This document shows positions 17,244 to 25,321 of a stretch of 64,000 nucleotides of DNA, piece after piece. Origin of the DNA: an uncultured Prevotella sp. (GTDB lineage: Bacteria; Bacteroidota; Bacteroidia; Bacteroidales; Bacteroidaceae); NCBI GenBank assembly GCA_900551055.1, contig URUK01000011.1, positions 8,507-72,506 on the forward strand, given 5' to 3'. The stretch's first letter is position 1, and every line of letters starts with the position of its first letter. The notes below the pieces were generated by a model that was given only the letters and a program-made list of their open reading frames with translations, had not been told where the DNA came from and made no database searches. The position numbers and the translations under genes were made by a program.

Positions 17244-18134
17244 TTACAGCAAAGCGTCTGGGGACATGTCGGTGTTGCCGCCTTCCTCCCAATCTTCAAA
17301 GTTCGGCTTCACCGTTACGTCGATATAATCCTTGTTCACCGTTATCGTATAGACATGGTTGCGTTTCAAATCGCCTTCAAGTGTTTTGGTCATGGTCTTC
17401 ACGGCACCGCCGTCAAAACCGGCCTCAACCTTTATTTCCATACCATTGTTTTCTTGTTCGTAAACATACAGTACGCCCGGAGCGTCATGAACAACAGCCG
17501 GAAGAAATGCTGCTGTTGTGTCCTTGCGTTCCGTATTGTCGGGCGATTTCACTACATCACCTTGCGGAAAGAGGTAAACCGACCGTGCAACATTTGTCAA
17601 CGTGAGGCTGTTGACCTCAACATCACCGGCAACATTGAGCACCAAATCAAAGCGGGCAACACCGCGCTTCAGTGTTATCGGCTTTGTAACAGCTCGCTGT
17701 CCTCGCGCGTCTAAAGCCAACACGCCGGTAAAGAAGTGCCCTGTCTCGCTGACAACAGGAGAGAAAGAGGTTTTCAACCATTCCGTTTCCGTTATTCCTT
17801 CGGCCTGCAACTTCTCCAAGTCGATGGCGTTTGCCGTGTTCGCCTGCATGTACAGGTTACCTTTAAGGTTTTTCAACTGCAGGTTATACCCGTCGCTTGA
17901 AACCGGAAGATTTTTGTACACTTTGGTCATTACACCGTCTTCAAACAGACATGCCTGCATGTCTTCCACATCATTCTCTCCGTCAATCGTCTGCCCTCCT
18001 CCGTCAAAATCCGCCAGACGCGTCGTTATCACAGGTTCACGGTTGTCGTTTTCCGTATGTCCGCCTTCCGTGTCTGAACATGACGCCAACAACAAACCAA
18101 TGCTCACAATACCAATTAAATTCAATTTTTTCAT
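17244..18134 (-). CDS. Short fimbrillin-like lipoprotein (candidate stalk subunit)
   Basis: A 296-residue lipoprotein (lipobox 'LLLASC') with only the two N-terminal domains found in its larger neighbours: 'DMQACLFEDGVMTKVY', 'NLYMQANTANAIDL', 'ITETEWLKTS', 'HFFTG', 'LKRGVARFDL' and 'LKRNHVYTITVNK', ending in 'FEDWEEGGN'. This two-domain design is what a major fimbrillin of the FimA/Mfa1 type has, whereas the 758- and 780-residue paralogs carry an extra domain expected of a tip. It is 18 bp from the gene below and 32 bp from the gene above, so clearly in the operon. Confidence 0.78.
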   Translation of the reverse strand: MKKLNLIGIVSIGLLLASCSDTEGGHTENDNREPVITTRLADFDGGGQTIDGENDVEDMQACLFEDGVMTKVYKNLPVSSDGYNLQLKNLKGNLYMQANTANAIDLEKLQAEGITETEWLKTSFSPVVSETGHFFTGVLALDARGQRAVTKPITLKRGVARFDLVLNVAGDVEVNSLTLTNVARSVYLFPQGDVVKSPDNTERKDTTAAFLPAVVHDAPGVLYVYEQENNGMEIKVEAGFDGGAVKTMTKTLEGDLKRNHVYTITVNKDYIDVTVKPNFEDWEEGGNTDMSPDALL

Positions 18135-18166
18135 AATCCTTACAATCTTTTTACTTTTTGTTATTA

Positions 18167-20413
18167 TTAATAAATGTAATTGACAGGTGTCTTCACGCAG
18201 CGTATAGTCCGCGTATTCCGCTTGTCTGCATCAGCATACTTTATCCAGGTGGCGCGGCCTGTCGGCGAGCTTGCAGGATACCCTTCAAGCATCCACGTTT
18301 TCCCGGCAGTGCCGCTTGTAGCCATCAGGACTACCATCTTCGACAACGAGCCGGTTCCGCCGCCAGACTGGTTTCCCAATCCCAACATAACCCAATGCGC
18401 TCCGTTGTAATTGAAATCATAATAGTTTATCGGCCCGTACTCTCCGTCGTCAACAGAAATGACACGCTCTGTTATCGTATATGTCAAACGTTGTCCCAAC
18501 TGATTGTTGAAAGCGTTGCTGCCGTAGCCAAGTCCACAATCATTACCCCATGCAAAGAAGCGGTAATGGTTGTAACCTGGCACTTCGTAACCGTCGGGTG
18601 CCATCACAGTGGAATTGAGCGAACCAAAATCTGCATTTATGTTTTCGTCAAATCCGACGTAATGAAAATCCGCACCGTCATACGTCAGTTTCAAGCCCTT
18701 TGTATTGCCAGCCTGATACTGGTCGCCCAACAGGCTCAAGAACTCTTCATCACTGCAAGACTTCAGATAGTCGGCCACGCTGCCGCTGCCAACGGGGTCT
18801 GACTTGACAAGTATCTGGTCGTTGAAGTCCTTTACATCACCTCTCAAATTATACTTGCACCACCACACGCCGTTTACATTAACCACTGGAAGTCCCCAGT
18901 TACGACGTTTTACCGTGTAAGTTTCAGCATTTCCGCCATCAGCGTCAGACACAACAAGTCTCAATGACTGCACGCGTCCGTCGGCTTCAGGGTCGTTCGG
19001 CCTCCAGCCTCCTTCCAGATAAAACACGTTGTCCTGCTCTCCGACGTCAAGCCTTGCCCACTGCGGCTCTCCATTGTCAAACTCAAGCCTCATCACCTTG
19101 CCGCCTCCCACGGTGAATGTAGCCAGCCGTCCGTCGGCATACCGTCCGAGGTCGCACACTCTGTCGGCATCAAACTTCAATATGCCTTCCATGCTAACGG
19201 GGTTTGGAGCAAAGGACAATACAATCCTTCCAACCTGAACATTCCGCCTGAACAAGTCGAGATATACATATTCCTGTACGCTGCCAGGCAATTTGTACGC
19301 ACTTGCCACATCGACAGTCGCCACCTTCTGCATGTTCCTTGTCACCTTATGCGTAGTGACGGTTGCACCGTCAGCCAGCCCGTTTACCCGCACTTCAATT
19401 CCGCTTTCGGCCAAAAGAGCCAGCTGCGCACTGCTTTCCATATATGGAATGAACAGCGTGTCGCCTCTTTCATTCAGCCTGACACCTTCCGACATTGTTG
19501 AAGCACTGCGGTCAATCCACCCCTTGCTTTCAAGAGCGGAGCCTGATGAAACGCCGCTTTCCCATTCGTCAGAAAGCACTTCAACCTTTAGGCTGGCTCC
19601 AACCCCATAAACTTTCAGCGTGTACACAGTGTTCCTCCTGATTGGAGGGAGCGTAGTTTTCAACTTTTGCCATGCCCCATTCATTGTTGCAGCCACTTCC
19701 ACTTCATGCGTGCCGCCTCCTTGTTCACAGAGATAGAACAGCGTTGCCTTCCGCTGTATGAACGGCTGACCGTCAAAACTCTTCAACATGTCAGCTGTTT
19801 CTGCCGTCCCGGGCTTACGCACATCATCCTGCACATTCACATAACCGCGGTCTGCAATGTCTTTCAGTGTCACGCTATGCACCTCAACGCCTTTGTACTG
19901 CGAATCCAAGTCTATGCGTGCCACACTGCGCTTGAGGCTTGCCGACGCCGGCTGATGCGTTGAGCCGGGAGCCAGTTCCATACGCCCTGTCATCACTATG
20001 CCGTCTACAACCATGGACTCCGATGTCGCCGTAATTCCCAAGAAATCATCTTCTGTTGTAACATCCGGCCTGACATTGTCCATTCCGTCCACACCTGAAG
20101 AATTGGCGAGGAAATACACCTGTCCGTCAGTCCGTGACGGATAAAAGCGGCAAATGCCGTCATCATCCACAGTAAGCCCACTGAACACCTCGTCCAATAC
20201 TCCGTTCTCGAAGCGGTATCCGCTCAAAGTATTCACCCGTGACTCCACATCCGACGCAGTGCCTTCCATCATGCTTTGCGGTACAAGGCGCACAGCTACC
20301 GCACCGTCTTCTCCCATTGCCGGCATATCGTCTTGAACATCGCAGCTGGACAAAGCTGCTACGGCCAAAGCCATGCACGGCATCAATATACTGTTCTTTA
20401 ACTTAATCATCAT
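18167..20413 (-). CDS. Fimbrillin-like lipoprotein with long C-terminal domain
   Basis: About 748 residues from the Met-Met start at 20413; the longer frame to 20509 overlaps the upstream gene and would lack a signal peptide. Lipobox 'AALSSC' follows the hydrophobic stretch 'MPCMALAVA'. Two N-terminal fimbrillin-like domains ('LSGYRFENGVLDEVFSGL', 'LKRSVARIDL', 'IRRNTVYTLKVYG') precede the domain shared with the last gene ('LEGGWRPNDPEADGRVQSLR', 'NGVWWCKYNLRGDVKDFNDQ') and the same type of ending, 'VKTPVNYIY'. It starts 16 bp after the metalloprotease gene. Probable tip or adhesin subunit by context. Confidence 0.78.
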   Translation of the reverse strand: MMIKLKNSILMPCMALAVAALSSCDVQDDMPAMGEDGAVAVRLVPQSMMEGTASDVESRVNTLSGYRFENGVLDEVFSGLTVDDDGICRFYPSRTDGQVYFLANSSGVDGMDNVRPDVTTEDDFLGITATSESMVVDGIVMTGRMELAPGSTHQPASASLKRSVARIDLDSQYKGVEVHSVTLKDIADRGYVNVQDDVRKPGTAETADMLKSFDGQPFIQRKATLFYLCEQGGGTHEVEVAATMNGAWQKLKTTLPPIRRNTVYTLKVYGVGASLKVEVLSDEWESGVSSGSALESKGWIDRSASTMSEGVRLNERGDTLFIPYMESSAQLALLAESGIEVRVNGLADGATVTTHKVTRNMQKVATVDVASAYKLPGSVQEYVYLDLFRRNVQVGRIVLSFAPNPVSMEGILKFDADRVCDLGRYADGRLATFTVGGGKVMRLEFDNGEPQWARLDVGEQDNVFYLEGGWRPNDPEADGRVQSLRLVVSDADGGNAETYTVKRRNWGLPVVNVNGVWWCKYNLRGDVKDFNDQILVKSDPVGSGSVADYLKSCSDEEFLSLLGDQYQAGNTKGLKLTYDGADFHYVGFDENINADFGSLNSTVMAPDGYEVPGYNHYRFFAWGNDCGLGYGSNAFNNQLGQRLTYTITERVISVDDGEYGPINYYDFNYNGAHWVMLGLGNQSGGGTGSLSKMVVLMATSGTAGKTWMLEGYPASSPTGRATWIKYADADKRNTRTIRCVKTPVNYIY

Positions 20414-20429
20414 CCTGAAAATTTCGTTA

Positions 20430-22280
20430 TTACTTATATAAGTATGGATTACTTGCGCTGTTAAGGTATTTCGGAGAGTCGATGGGCAACTCGTCAAGGT
20501 GCTGTACATAAAAATTGTTCATAAGCTGTTCAGCCCAAGGCCCGTAAGTGAACGCGCTTGAATGGCCGTAACCCATGACATGTCCAAGCTCGTGCATTGC
20601 CAGTGAACACGCCCCTGTACTGGTATAATGTCCCAAATAAATCCATTGCGCCACGCCCCACACCGTAGGGCTTGCCAGTCCCGACAAGCCATTGCCTTCA
20701 TACACCAAGCCTATTTGCAGGCGATACTTTTTGCGCATCCTTTGCAAAACTTCATCCACGGGAACGGCATTTTTATTGTCGTCATACAGTTTGTCTGTGT
20801 TGTCACGCAAGAGCTGTTCAAGTTCAGGCATGTCAAGCAGACTGGCGTAATTCATCATGAACGCCACCGACTCGCGGCAGTGCACCGGGCGAATGCCCAT
20901 CCAGTTGCCGCTCGGAGCACCGTCGGGCTGGTCCGGGTCGCCGCCATAAAGTCCCCAAAATATCTCAATCCCATATTTTATTTTCTGCAAACGGCTCCAA
21001 AATTCGTCGTCAGACTCCACTTTGAATTCTATGCCGGCAAGCGATGCGGCACTGGTCTTATGCACAAGCAACTGCCTTCCTGACTCCGTATTGTAAACCG
21101 CATCACGTTCTACCAGAGGAATTGTCTGGTAAAAGTCGGCAAATCCCGGTATAGTGTCGAAATAAGCCAGGTCTACGTATTCGCTGCCGACGGCCGGTAT
21201 GCGTGCCTTCAGCAGCACGCCGCCAAGCCCCCTTGGCGAATAAAAACGCACATGCAGCTGTCCGTCGTCTGTCACTGAAAGCTGTAGCGGCTGCGATGTG
21301 TCGAACATGCGCTGCATGCGGTCCGTATAAACGGACTTCGGCTCGTCATCCTGTAAGATTTTCTTGTAGTTGCCTTCCTCGTATGCTTTTGCCGTCATAA
21401 ACATTATCCCCGACTTGTCCTCGGGATGCTTCACTGCGGTTTCCACCGTGTTGCGCCGGTTGGCATCCAACGACTCTTGGCTGAACGCATATTCCTGGCT
21501 CACCTCGTGTCCCTTGTAATTGCGCGTAATCATGCCCACTTTTCCACTGAAAGCCGAGCCGTCAACCGTCGGCATGAAGCAGTATGACGACACCGAGTCA
21601 AGGCTTATGCCGTCCATCTGCCCGTCACTCTCGCCGCCGAACGTGCCGTCTCCCGACAATGTGGTGGCAAAGCGCACCCCGTAGAGCAAAAGCGTCTTCG
21701 ACGTTACGGCATTGCGCACATACATGTTGTTATAAGAAAAACCGAAATCGGCCCTTCCGACGATGCGCTTCTGCTTAACCGACTGTTGCAGAGAAGCTGT
21801 TTCCTGCTTGCCGTCGGCTGTCTGCTGCACGGTGACCGAGAACGGCGTCTGTGAATAATAGTATTCCGCCTCCAGCGGTTTGTGCAGGTCAGCCGGGAAC
21901 TCGAGCCACGTATCGGAAGCGCTCCGAAGCTCATTCACCGACGCCCTGTCCTTCCGTTCGTCGCCTTTTATGCCGAGCACAAGCAGGCGGTAATGCCCCT
22001 CGCGCAGACCTTCAACCATGATTTCTGACGCAGCCGCGTCATAATGCGACTTGATGTTATCCACTATTCCGCCGTTCCCGTCGACTATATAATACTCCAC
22101 ACGGTCGTAACGGCTCTCACTCAAGACCGACGCGCGCGTCTGTTCACCCTCATAAACATCGTCATAGAGTTTGAACACGACACCCCGCTCCGGCCTGTCA
22201 TGTGCGTAGTCAAAATCGTCCTGCATGCAAGCTGCAAGCGACAAACTGCACAACAATAAAGTCAAATTACGGATTTTCAT
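20430..22280 (-). CDS. Lipoprotein with metzincin-type zinc-protease site, first gene of the fimbrial operon
   Basis: A 616-residue lipoprotein (lipobox 'LSLAAC'). Residues about 25-300 look like a FimB/Mfa2-type fimbrial anchor ('VVFKLYDDVYEGEQTRASVL', 'VEYYIVDGNGG', 'LREGHYRLLVLG'). The C-terminal part ends in 'HELGHVMGYGH' at 563-573, an exact HExxHxxGxxH zinc site, with a possible Met-turn at Met587 ('EQLMNNFY'). Anchor-like and protease-like parts in one chain, encoded first in a fimbrillin operon, is unusual to my knowledge. It could process fimbrillins at the cell surface or cut host proteins; neither is shown. All presumed zinc ligands and the catalytic Glu are present. Confidence 0.8.
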   Translation of the reverse strand: MKIRNLTLLLCSLSLAACMQDDFDYAHDRPERGVVFKLYDDVYEGEQTRASVLSESRYDRVEYYIVDGNGGIVDNIKSHYDAAASEIMVEGLREGHYRLLVLGIKGDERKDRASVNELRSASDTWLEFPADLHKPLEAEYYYSQTPFSVTVQQTADGKQETASLQQSVKQKRIVGRADFGFSYNNMYVRNAVTSKTLLLYGVRFATTLSGDGTFGGESDGQMDGISLDSVSSYCFMPTVDGSAFSGKVGMITRNYKGHEVSQEYAFSQESLDANRRNTVETAVKHPEDKSGIMFMTAKAYEEGNYKKILQDDEPKSVYTDRMQRMFDTSQPLQLSVTDDGQLHVRFYSPRGLGGVLLKARIPAVGSEYVDLAYFDTIPGFADFYQTIPLVERDAVYNTESGRQLLVHKTSAASLAGIEFKVESDDEFWSRLQKIKYGIEIFWGLYGGDPDQPDGAPSGNWMGIRPVHCRESVAFMMNYASLLDMPELEQLLRDNTDKLYDDNKNAVPVDEVLQRMRKKYRLQIGLVYEGNGLSGLASPTVWGVAQWIYLGHYTSTGACSLAMHELGHVMGYGHSSAFTYGPWAEQLMNNFYVQHLDELPIDSPKYLNSASNPYLYK

Positions 22281-22627
22281 TCGTTTGACACATTAAATTA
22301 CGTTCTTACTTTCCTTAAAAAACTCTCTGTACTGTTATCCTGAACATCATGAATGCGTATTGCCGAATTCACGATTGCTTGTCACTCTGACAATCAAAAG
22401 CCATTCCACCGACTTCTTTGCCTGTCAGACTGATGCCAATGTCATAATACATAAATTCTTAATAAATATGAATAAAACCGTCATTCGGCATTATCCGTTT
22501 TTTCAATTCCATCCGCTTGCTTTCCTATATGAATATATCACAATCATGAAAATTTTACCAACGCATGCCTGACCGACCGTATTTTTCAGTCTATTTTAAC
22601 TACTTACTTAAAAAGACATAACGCCAC

Positions 22628-22689
22628 TGTCAGCACTTTTAGTGACAACATGTCAGCATTTACGGCTTATTCTTTCTGCCAACATGTCA
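22628..22689. promoter_or_regulatory. Direct-repeat block, possible operator of the fimbrial operon
   Basis: CAACATGTCA occurs at 22646-22655 and 22680-22689 (34 bp apart, about three helical turns), overlapping TGTCAGCA at 22628 and 22651 and a small CACTTTTAGTG dyad. It lies about 350-400 bp upstream of the first fimbrial gene. A binding role is inferred from repeat spacing only. Confidence 0.35.
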
Positions 22690-22922
22690 CTCTTTCCAAC
22701 AAAACAGACTGCTATCAAAACCCTGTTTTGAGCTTTCTTTTTGATTATGCCTGACACCTTCAGAATGCGATATTTTGAAATTCAAAATCCTTCGGCGGAA
22801 ATAACGCAAGGGGAAGTGTGCAAAGACAACAATTTGAAAATCAGTAATTTACACACGCTTTATATTCAAACGTGCAACATTAAAACATCTTTTTACGGCA
22901 TAATTACGGCCAAAACAGCTGC

Positions 22923-23010
22923 AAAAGACGGCCTTTTAGAATGCCAAAGACCGTCTACAACAACGTAAAACGCGGCATTTCGCATTGCGAAATGCCGCGT
23001 TTTACGTATT
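22923..23010. repeat. 4x22 dyad array, copy 3, with a perfect 43-nt palindrome
   Basis: Units at 22923, 22945, 22967 and 22989: AAAAGACGGCCTTTT, a decayed CAAAGACCGTCTACA, AAAACGCGGCATTTC and GAAATGCCGCGTTTT. Units 3 and 4 are exact reverse complements, so 22964-23006 is a 21-bp-arm palindrome around one base (22985). Located between the fimbrial operon promoter region and the B3/B4 gene. Confidence 0.9.
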
Positions 23011-23203
23011 ATCCAACCTTCATTTTATACCCGTCAGGTGCCATTTTGGCATAAGTATAACATCCTTTTGCCGCCATGCCAACCTATTTTAGCAAATTCA
23101 CCCGACATTGCAGAAATGTCATTATGCCGCTGTTTCTGCAAAAAACATTACAGAATGAACGCTATGACATTGCATGTATGCGGAATACAGCCATACGCTT
23201 CGC

Positions 23204-23869
23204 TCACCGATAGATATGATACCGGCAGTTATTTCCCTGCGCATACTTCTCAAAAAGGCGGATAAGGTATTCGGCGTTGGCCGTCACCTGCGCCTCGTTT
23301 CCGTCGTAACCGTTTACGAGAACGAGAACGCGGCGCGTTGATATGTCAATCTTCGTGCGCTCATTATCGCTCGTTGGTGTGCCCACTCCGCCGATGGCAT
23401 CACGGTAAACAGGCAGGCCTGCGATGTTGATTGTGCCTCGCCCGATACCCTCGTAAGGCTCGCCCTCACGTCCGATGCCGAGCGTAAGCGTGTCGCCGGA
23501 AAACCTGTCGGCATCGAAACCGCCGATGCTGTAGCCGTAGGCGATGCTCGCAAGGTTGATTAAATCTACAAGAGTGTCGATTTGATAAAGCTGCTTGCCC
23601 TGCAACATGCGCCTGATTAGAGCCTCGGCCGCAGGCCGATAGCGGCTCGGGTCTTTGCCGCACAGGCGGTAGACGCGGCGCGTAGCCTCTATACCGGGCA
23701 GATGCTTTATCGTCTCCGTTGTGTGTTCCGCCCTGTATTTTCCGCCCAACTCCTCTATTTCAGCCCACAGGCCGGCGTTGTACTGGCTGTTTACCACGTC
23801 GGCCTCCACCGCCGCACCTACGAAGCCGGGGCACACCTGTTCGATTTCTTCAGATACTATTATTTTCAT
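23204..23869 (-). CDS. Free-standing B3/B4 (tRNA-editing type) domain protein
   Basis: A 221-residue cytosolic protein resembling the B3/B4 domain of the phenylalanyl-tRNA synthetase beta subunit: 'GFVGAAVEADVVNSQYNAGL', 'GKDPSRYRPAAEALIRR', 'LVDLINLASIAYGYSIGGFD' and the ending 'IRLFEKYAQ'. In PheT this domain removes mischarged tyrosine; stand-alone versions are presumed trans-editing or related hydrolases, but the substrate is unproven. The ATG at 23869 is chosen because a -7 element (TAACTTTG, 23911-23918) lies just upstream; the frame upstream of it is not coding. It is not adjacent to pheS, which is 17 kb away. Confidence 0.85.
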   Translation of the reverse strand: MKIIVSEEIEQVCPGFVGAAVEADVVNSQYNAGLWAEIEELGGKYRAEHTTETIKHLPGIEATRRVYRLCGKDPSRYRPAAEALIRRMLQGKQLYQIDTLVDLINLASIAYGYSIGGFDADRFSGDTLTLGIGREGEPYEGIGRGTINIAGLPVYRDAIGGVGTPTSDNERTKIDISTRRVLVLVNGYDGNEAQVTANAEYLIRLFEKYAQGNNCRYHIYR

Positions 23870-23910
23870 ATTTCTTGCCTTTCTGATTTTATTTGAAATG
23901 ATTACGGCGA

Positions 23911-23918
23911 CAAAGTTA
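23911..23918 (-). promoter_or_regulatory. -7 element of the B3/B4 gene
   Basis: TAACTTTG on the minus strand about 42 bp before the chosen ATG; no clear TTTG partner. Confidence 0.45.
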
Positions 23919-24049
23919 CACAAATAAAACTGACATACAGGCAGGAAAAAGAATATTATTGTTACAGTTTGTATATATTCACACACTTTCACCGACAACA
24001 GAAGCGGTGCAAAATCATTGCCAGTTTCGCACCGCACACCCTTTGAAGC

Positions 24050-24670
24050 TTATTGGTTTGGCTTTTCAGGGGTGTAGTCAGAGCAGATTGTCTCATAGTC
24101 GAGAGGGTCTATTTCCTTGCTCTCTATCCTCTCGCAAAGCTCCGGGTCGTCGGCAAGATACTTCAAGAGTGCCTTCCTCGCAGAACCCTTTGTATAACCC
24201 TTCCCGCCAATCCATGTACCCTCTTCTTCACCCGGACGATAGCCGTAGAAGTTGATATACTGGCCTTTGATTGTCATCACACCGTTTCTAGCGATGTAAT
24301 AATCGCCACTCTGCGACAGAACAATCAGGTGCTCGCCCACTGCTTCAAGCGTCCTCCATGTCTTTTCACGATAAAAAAGCATGTGTTTCACGTCTGGAGC
24401 CTTGTCGTTCCATGCCGTCAGGGACGCTATGTCCTCCGATTTTATCTTATGCTTCTCGCCGAGAGAGTCTGTCACCGTCACTTTCTTAGTCGGTCCGTTT
24501 GGCAGCTTCGCCCTACCCTCCAGCGTGCTGCCGTCCTCAAATGTCACTATTACAGGGTACTTTTTGACTTCACGTGAGATGTCAACCGCCGTGGTAACCA
24601 GCTGGCACGAGGCGAGCAACGCAGCACCGACACACCCCAGTATAACTGATAAGACAACTTTCTTTTTCAT
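24050..24670 (-). CDS. Uncharacterised lipoprotein, paralog of 25318-26061
   Basis: A 206-residue lipoprotein (lipobox 'ALLASC'). The sequence 'VIVTFEDGSTLEGRAKLPNG' then 'HKIKSEDIASLTAW' suggests a small beta-rich N-terminal domain. The C-terminal 'LADDPELCERIESKEIDPLD' plus 'YETICSDYTPEK' is nearly repeated in the first gene of the operon, so the two are diverged duplicates flanking the beta-barrel gene. Function unknown; periplasmic face of the outer membrane likely. Confidence 0.75.
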   Translation of the reverse strand: MKKKVVLSVILGCVGAALLASCQLVTTAVDISREVKKYPVIVTFEDGSTLEGRAKLPNGPTKKVTVTDSLGEKHKIKSEDIASLTAWNDKAPDVKHMLFYREKTWRTLEAVGEHLIVLSQSGDYYIARNGVMTIKGQYINFYGYRPGEEEGTWIGGKGYTKGSARKALLKYLADDPELCERIESKEIDPLDYETICSDYTPEKPNQ

Positions 24671-24703
24671 AGCTTAAACTTTTATTTAATACAACAATAT
24701 CAC

Positions 24704-25321
24704 TCAACGCATGCGCATCGGCTTCTTCACATTGAAGTCTGATATGCGGAAACCCACGCGCACGCCTACTCCCCAGTTGAATTCCTTGCCCACGTATGAG
24801 CCTTGGACGAAAACGCCTACGGCAGTTGAGCGTCCGAACTGATGCTCATAGCCTATGCGCCCGAGGCACATCACGCCGTCAAGGTCGTCTTTCTGCGTAT
24901 TCCTTTCTGTACCGTCATAGTAGTCATATTCGTATTTCACAATGGCATAACCGCCATAAAGCGCAATGTAAAAGCGGTCGATGTTGTTGCTTAGCAGGTC
25001 AAGCCCGGGACCAACGGCGAACATCAACTGTGTTTTCTTGTCCGAAACATTGTCACTTTGCACTCTGTCACCGTAATCTACGGTGACATGCTTGTAGCCG
25101 TCGTACCATGAATAGCCGACCAGTAAAGAACCGAACACAGGACTACGCCAGTGTATATCAATATCAGCGGCAAGCATATCGCCCGGCTTTTCATAAGTTC
25201 CGCCAAAACTTTCATAATTATATGACACAGAATATTGCGACCAACCGAATTGCTGGGCACATACTTTCGCTGGCATTCCACTTGCCAATACGACAAGCGT
25301 TGCTATCAAAAGGCGTTTCAT
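24704..25321 (-). CDS. Small outer-membrane beta-barrel protein
   Basis: A 205-residue protein with a signal peptide ('LIATLVVLASGMPAKVCAQ') and alternating-residue strands typical of 8-stranded barrels: 'FGWSQYSVSYNYESFGGTY', 'PVFGSLLVGYSWYDGYKHVT', 'FYIALYGGYAIVKYEYDYYD' and 'TAVGVFVQGSYVGKEFNWGV', ending 'RVGFRISDFNVKKPMRMR'. Its ATG overlaps the upstream lipoprotein stop (ATGA at 25318-25321), so they are translationally coupled, and the second lipoprotein follows 33 bp later. No pore or enzyme role can be read. Confidence 0.78.
   Translation of the reverse strand: MKRLLIATLVVLASGMPAKVCAQQFGWSQYSVSYNYESFGGTYEKPGDMLAADIDIHWRSPVFGSLLVGYSWYDGYKHVTVDYGDRVQSDNVSDKKTQLMFAVGPGLDLLSNNIDRFYIALYGGYAIVKYEYDYYDGTERNTQKDDLDGVMCLGRIGYEHQFGRSTAVGVFVQGSYVGKEFNWGVGVRVGFRISDFNVKKPMRMR

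Larger units (their letters stand above)
22281..23203. other. Gene-free 0.9-kb region upstream of the fimbrial operon
   Basis: No convincing CDS on either strand; the short ORFs lack starts and coding character. It holds a block of direct repeats (22628-22689: TGTCAGCA twice, CAACATGTCA twice), the 4x22 array copy 3 with a perfect 43-nt palindrome, and otherwise AT-rich sequence. No canonical TAnnTTTG was found close to the operon start, so regulation may depend on an alternative factor. Confidence 0.6.

Noticed and set aside
22741..22968. Plus-strand ORF upstream of the fimbrial operon
   Set aside because: Begins at a non-ATG codon, ends inside array copy 3, and has no recognisable domain.
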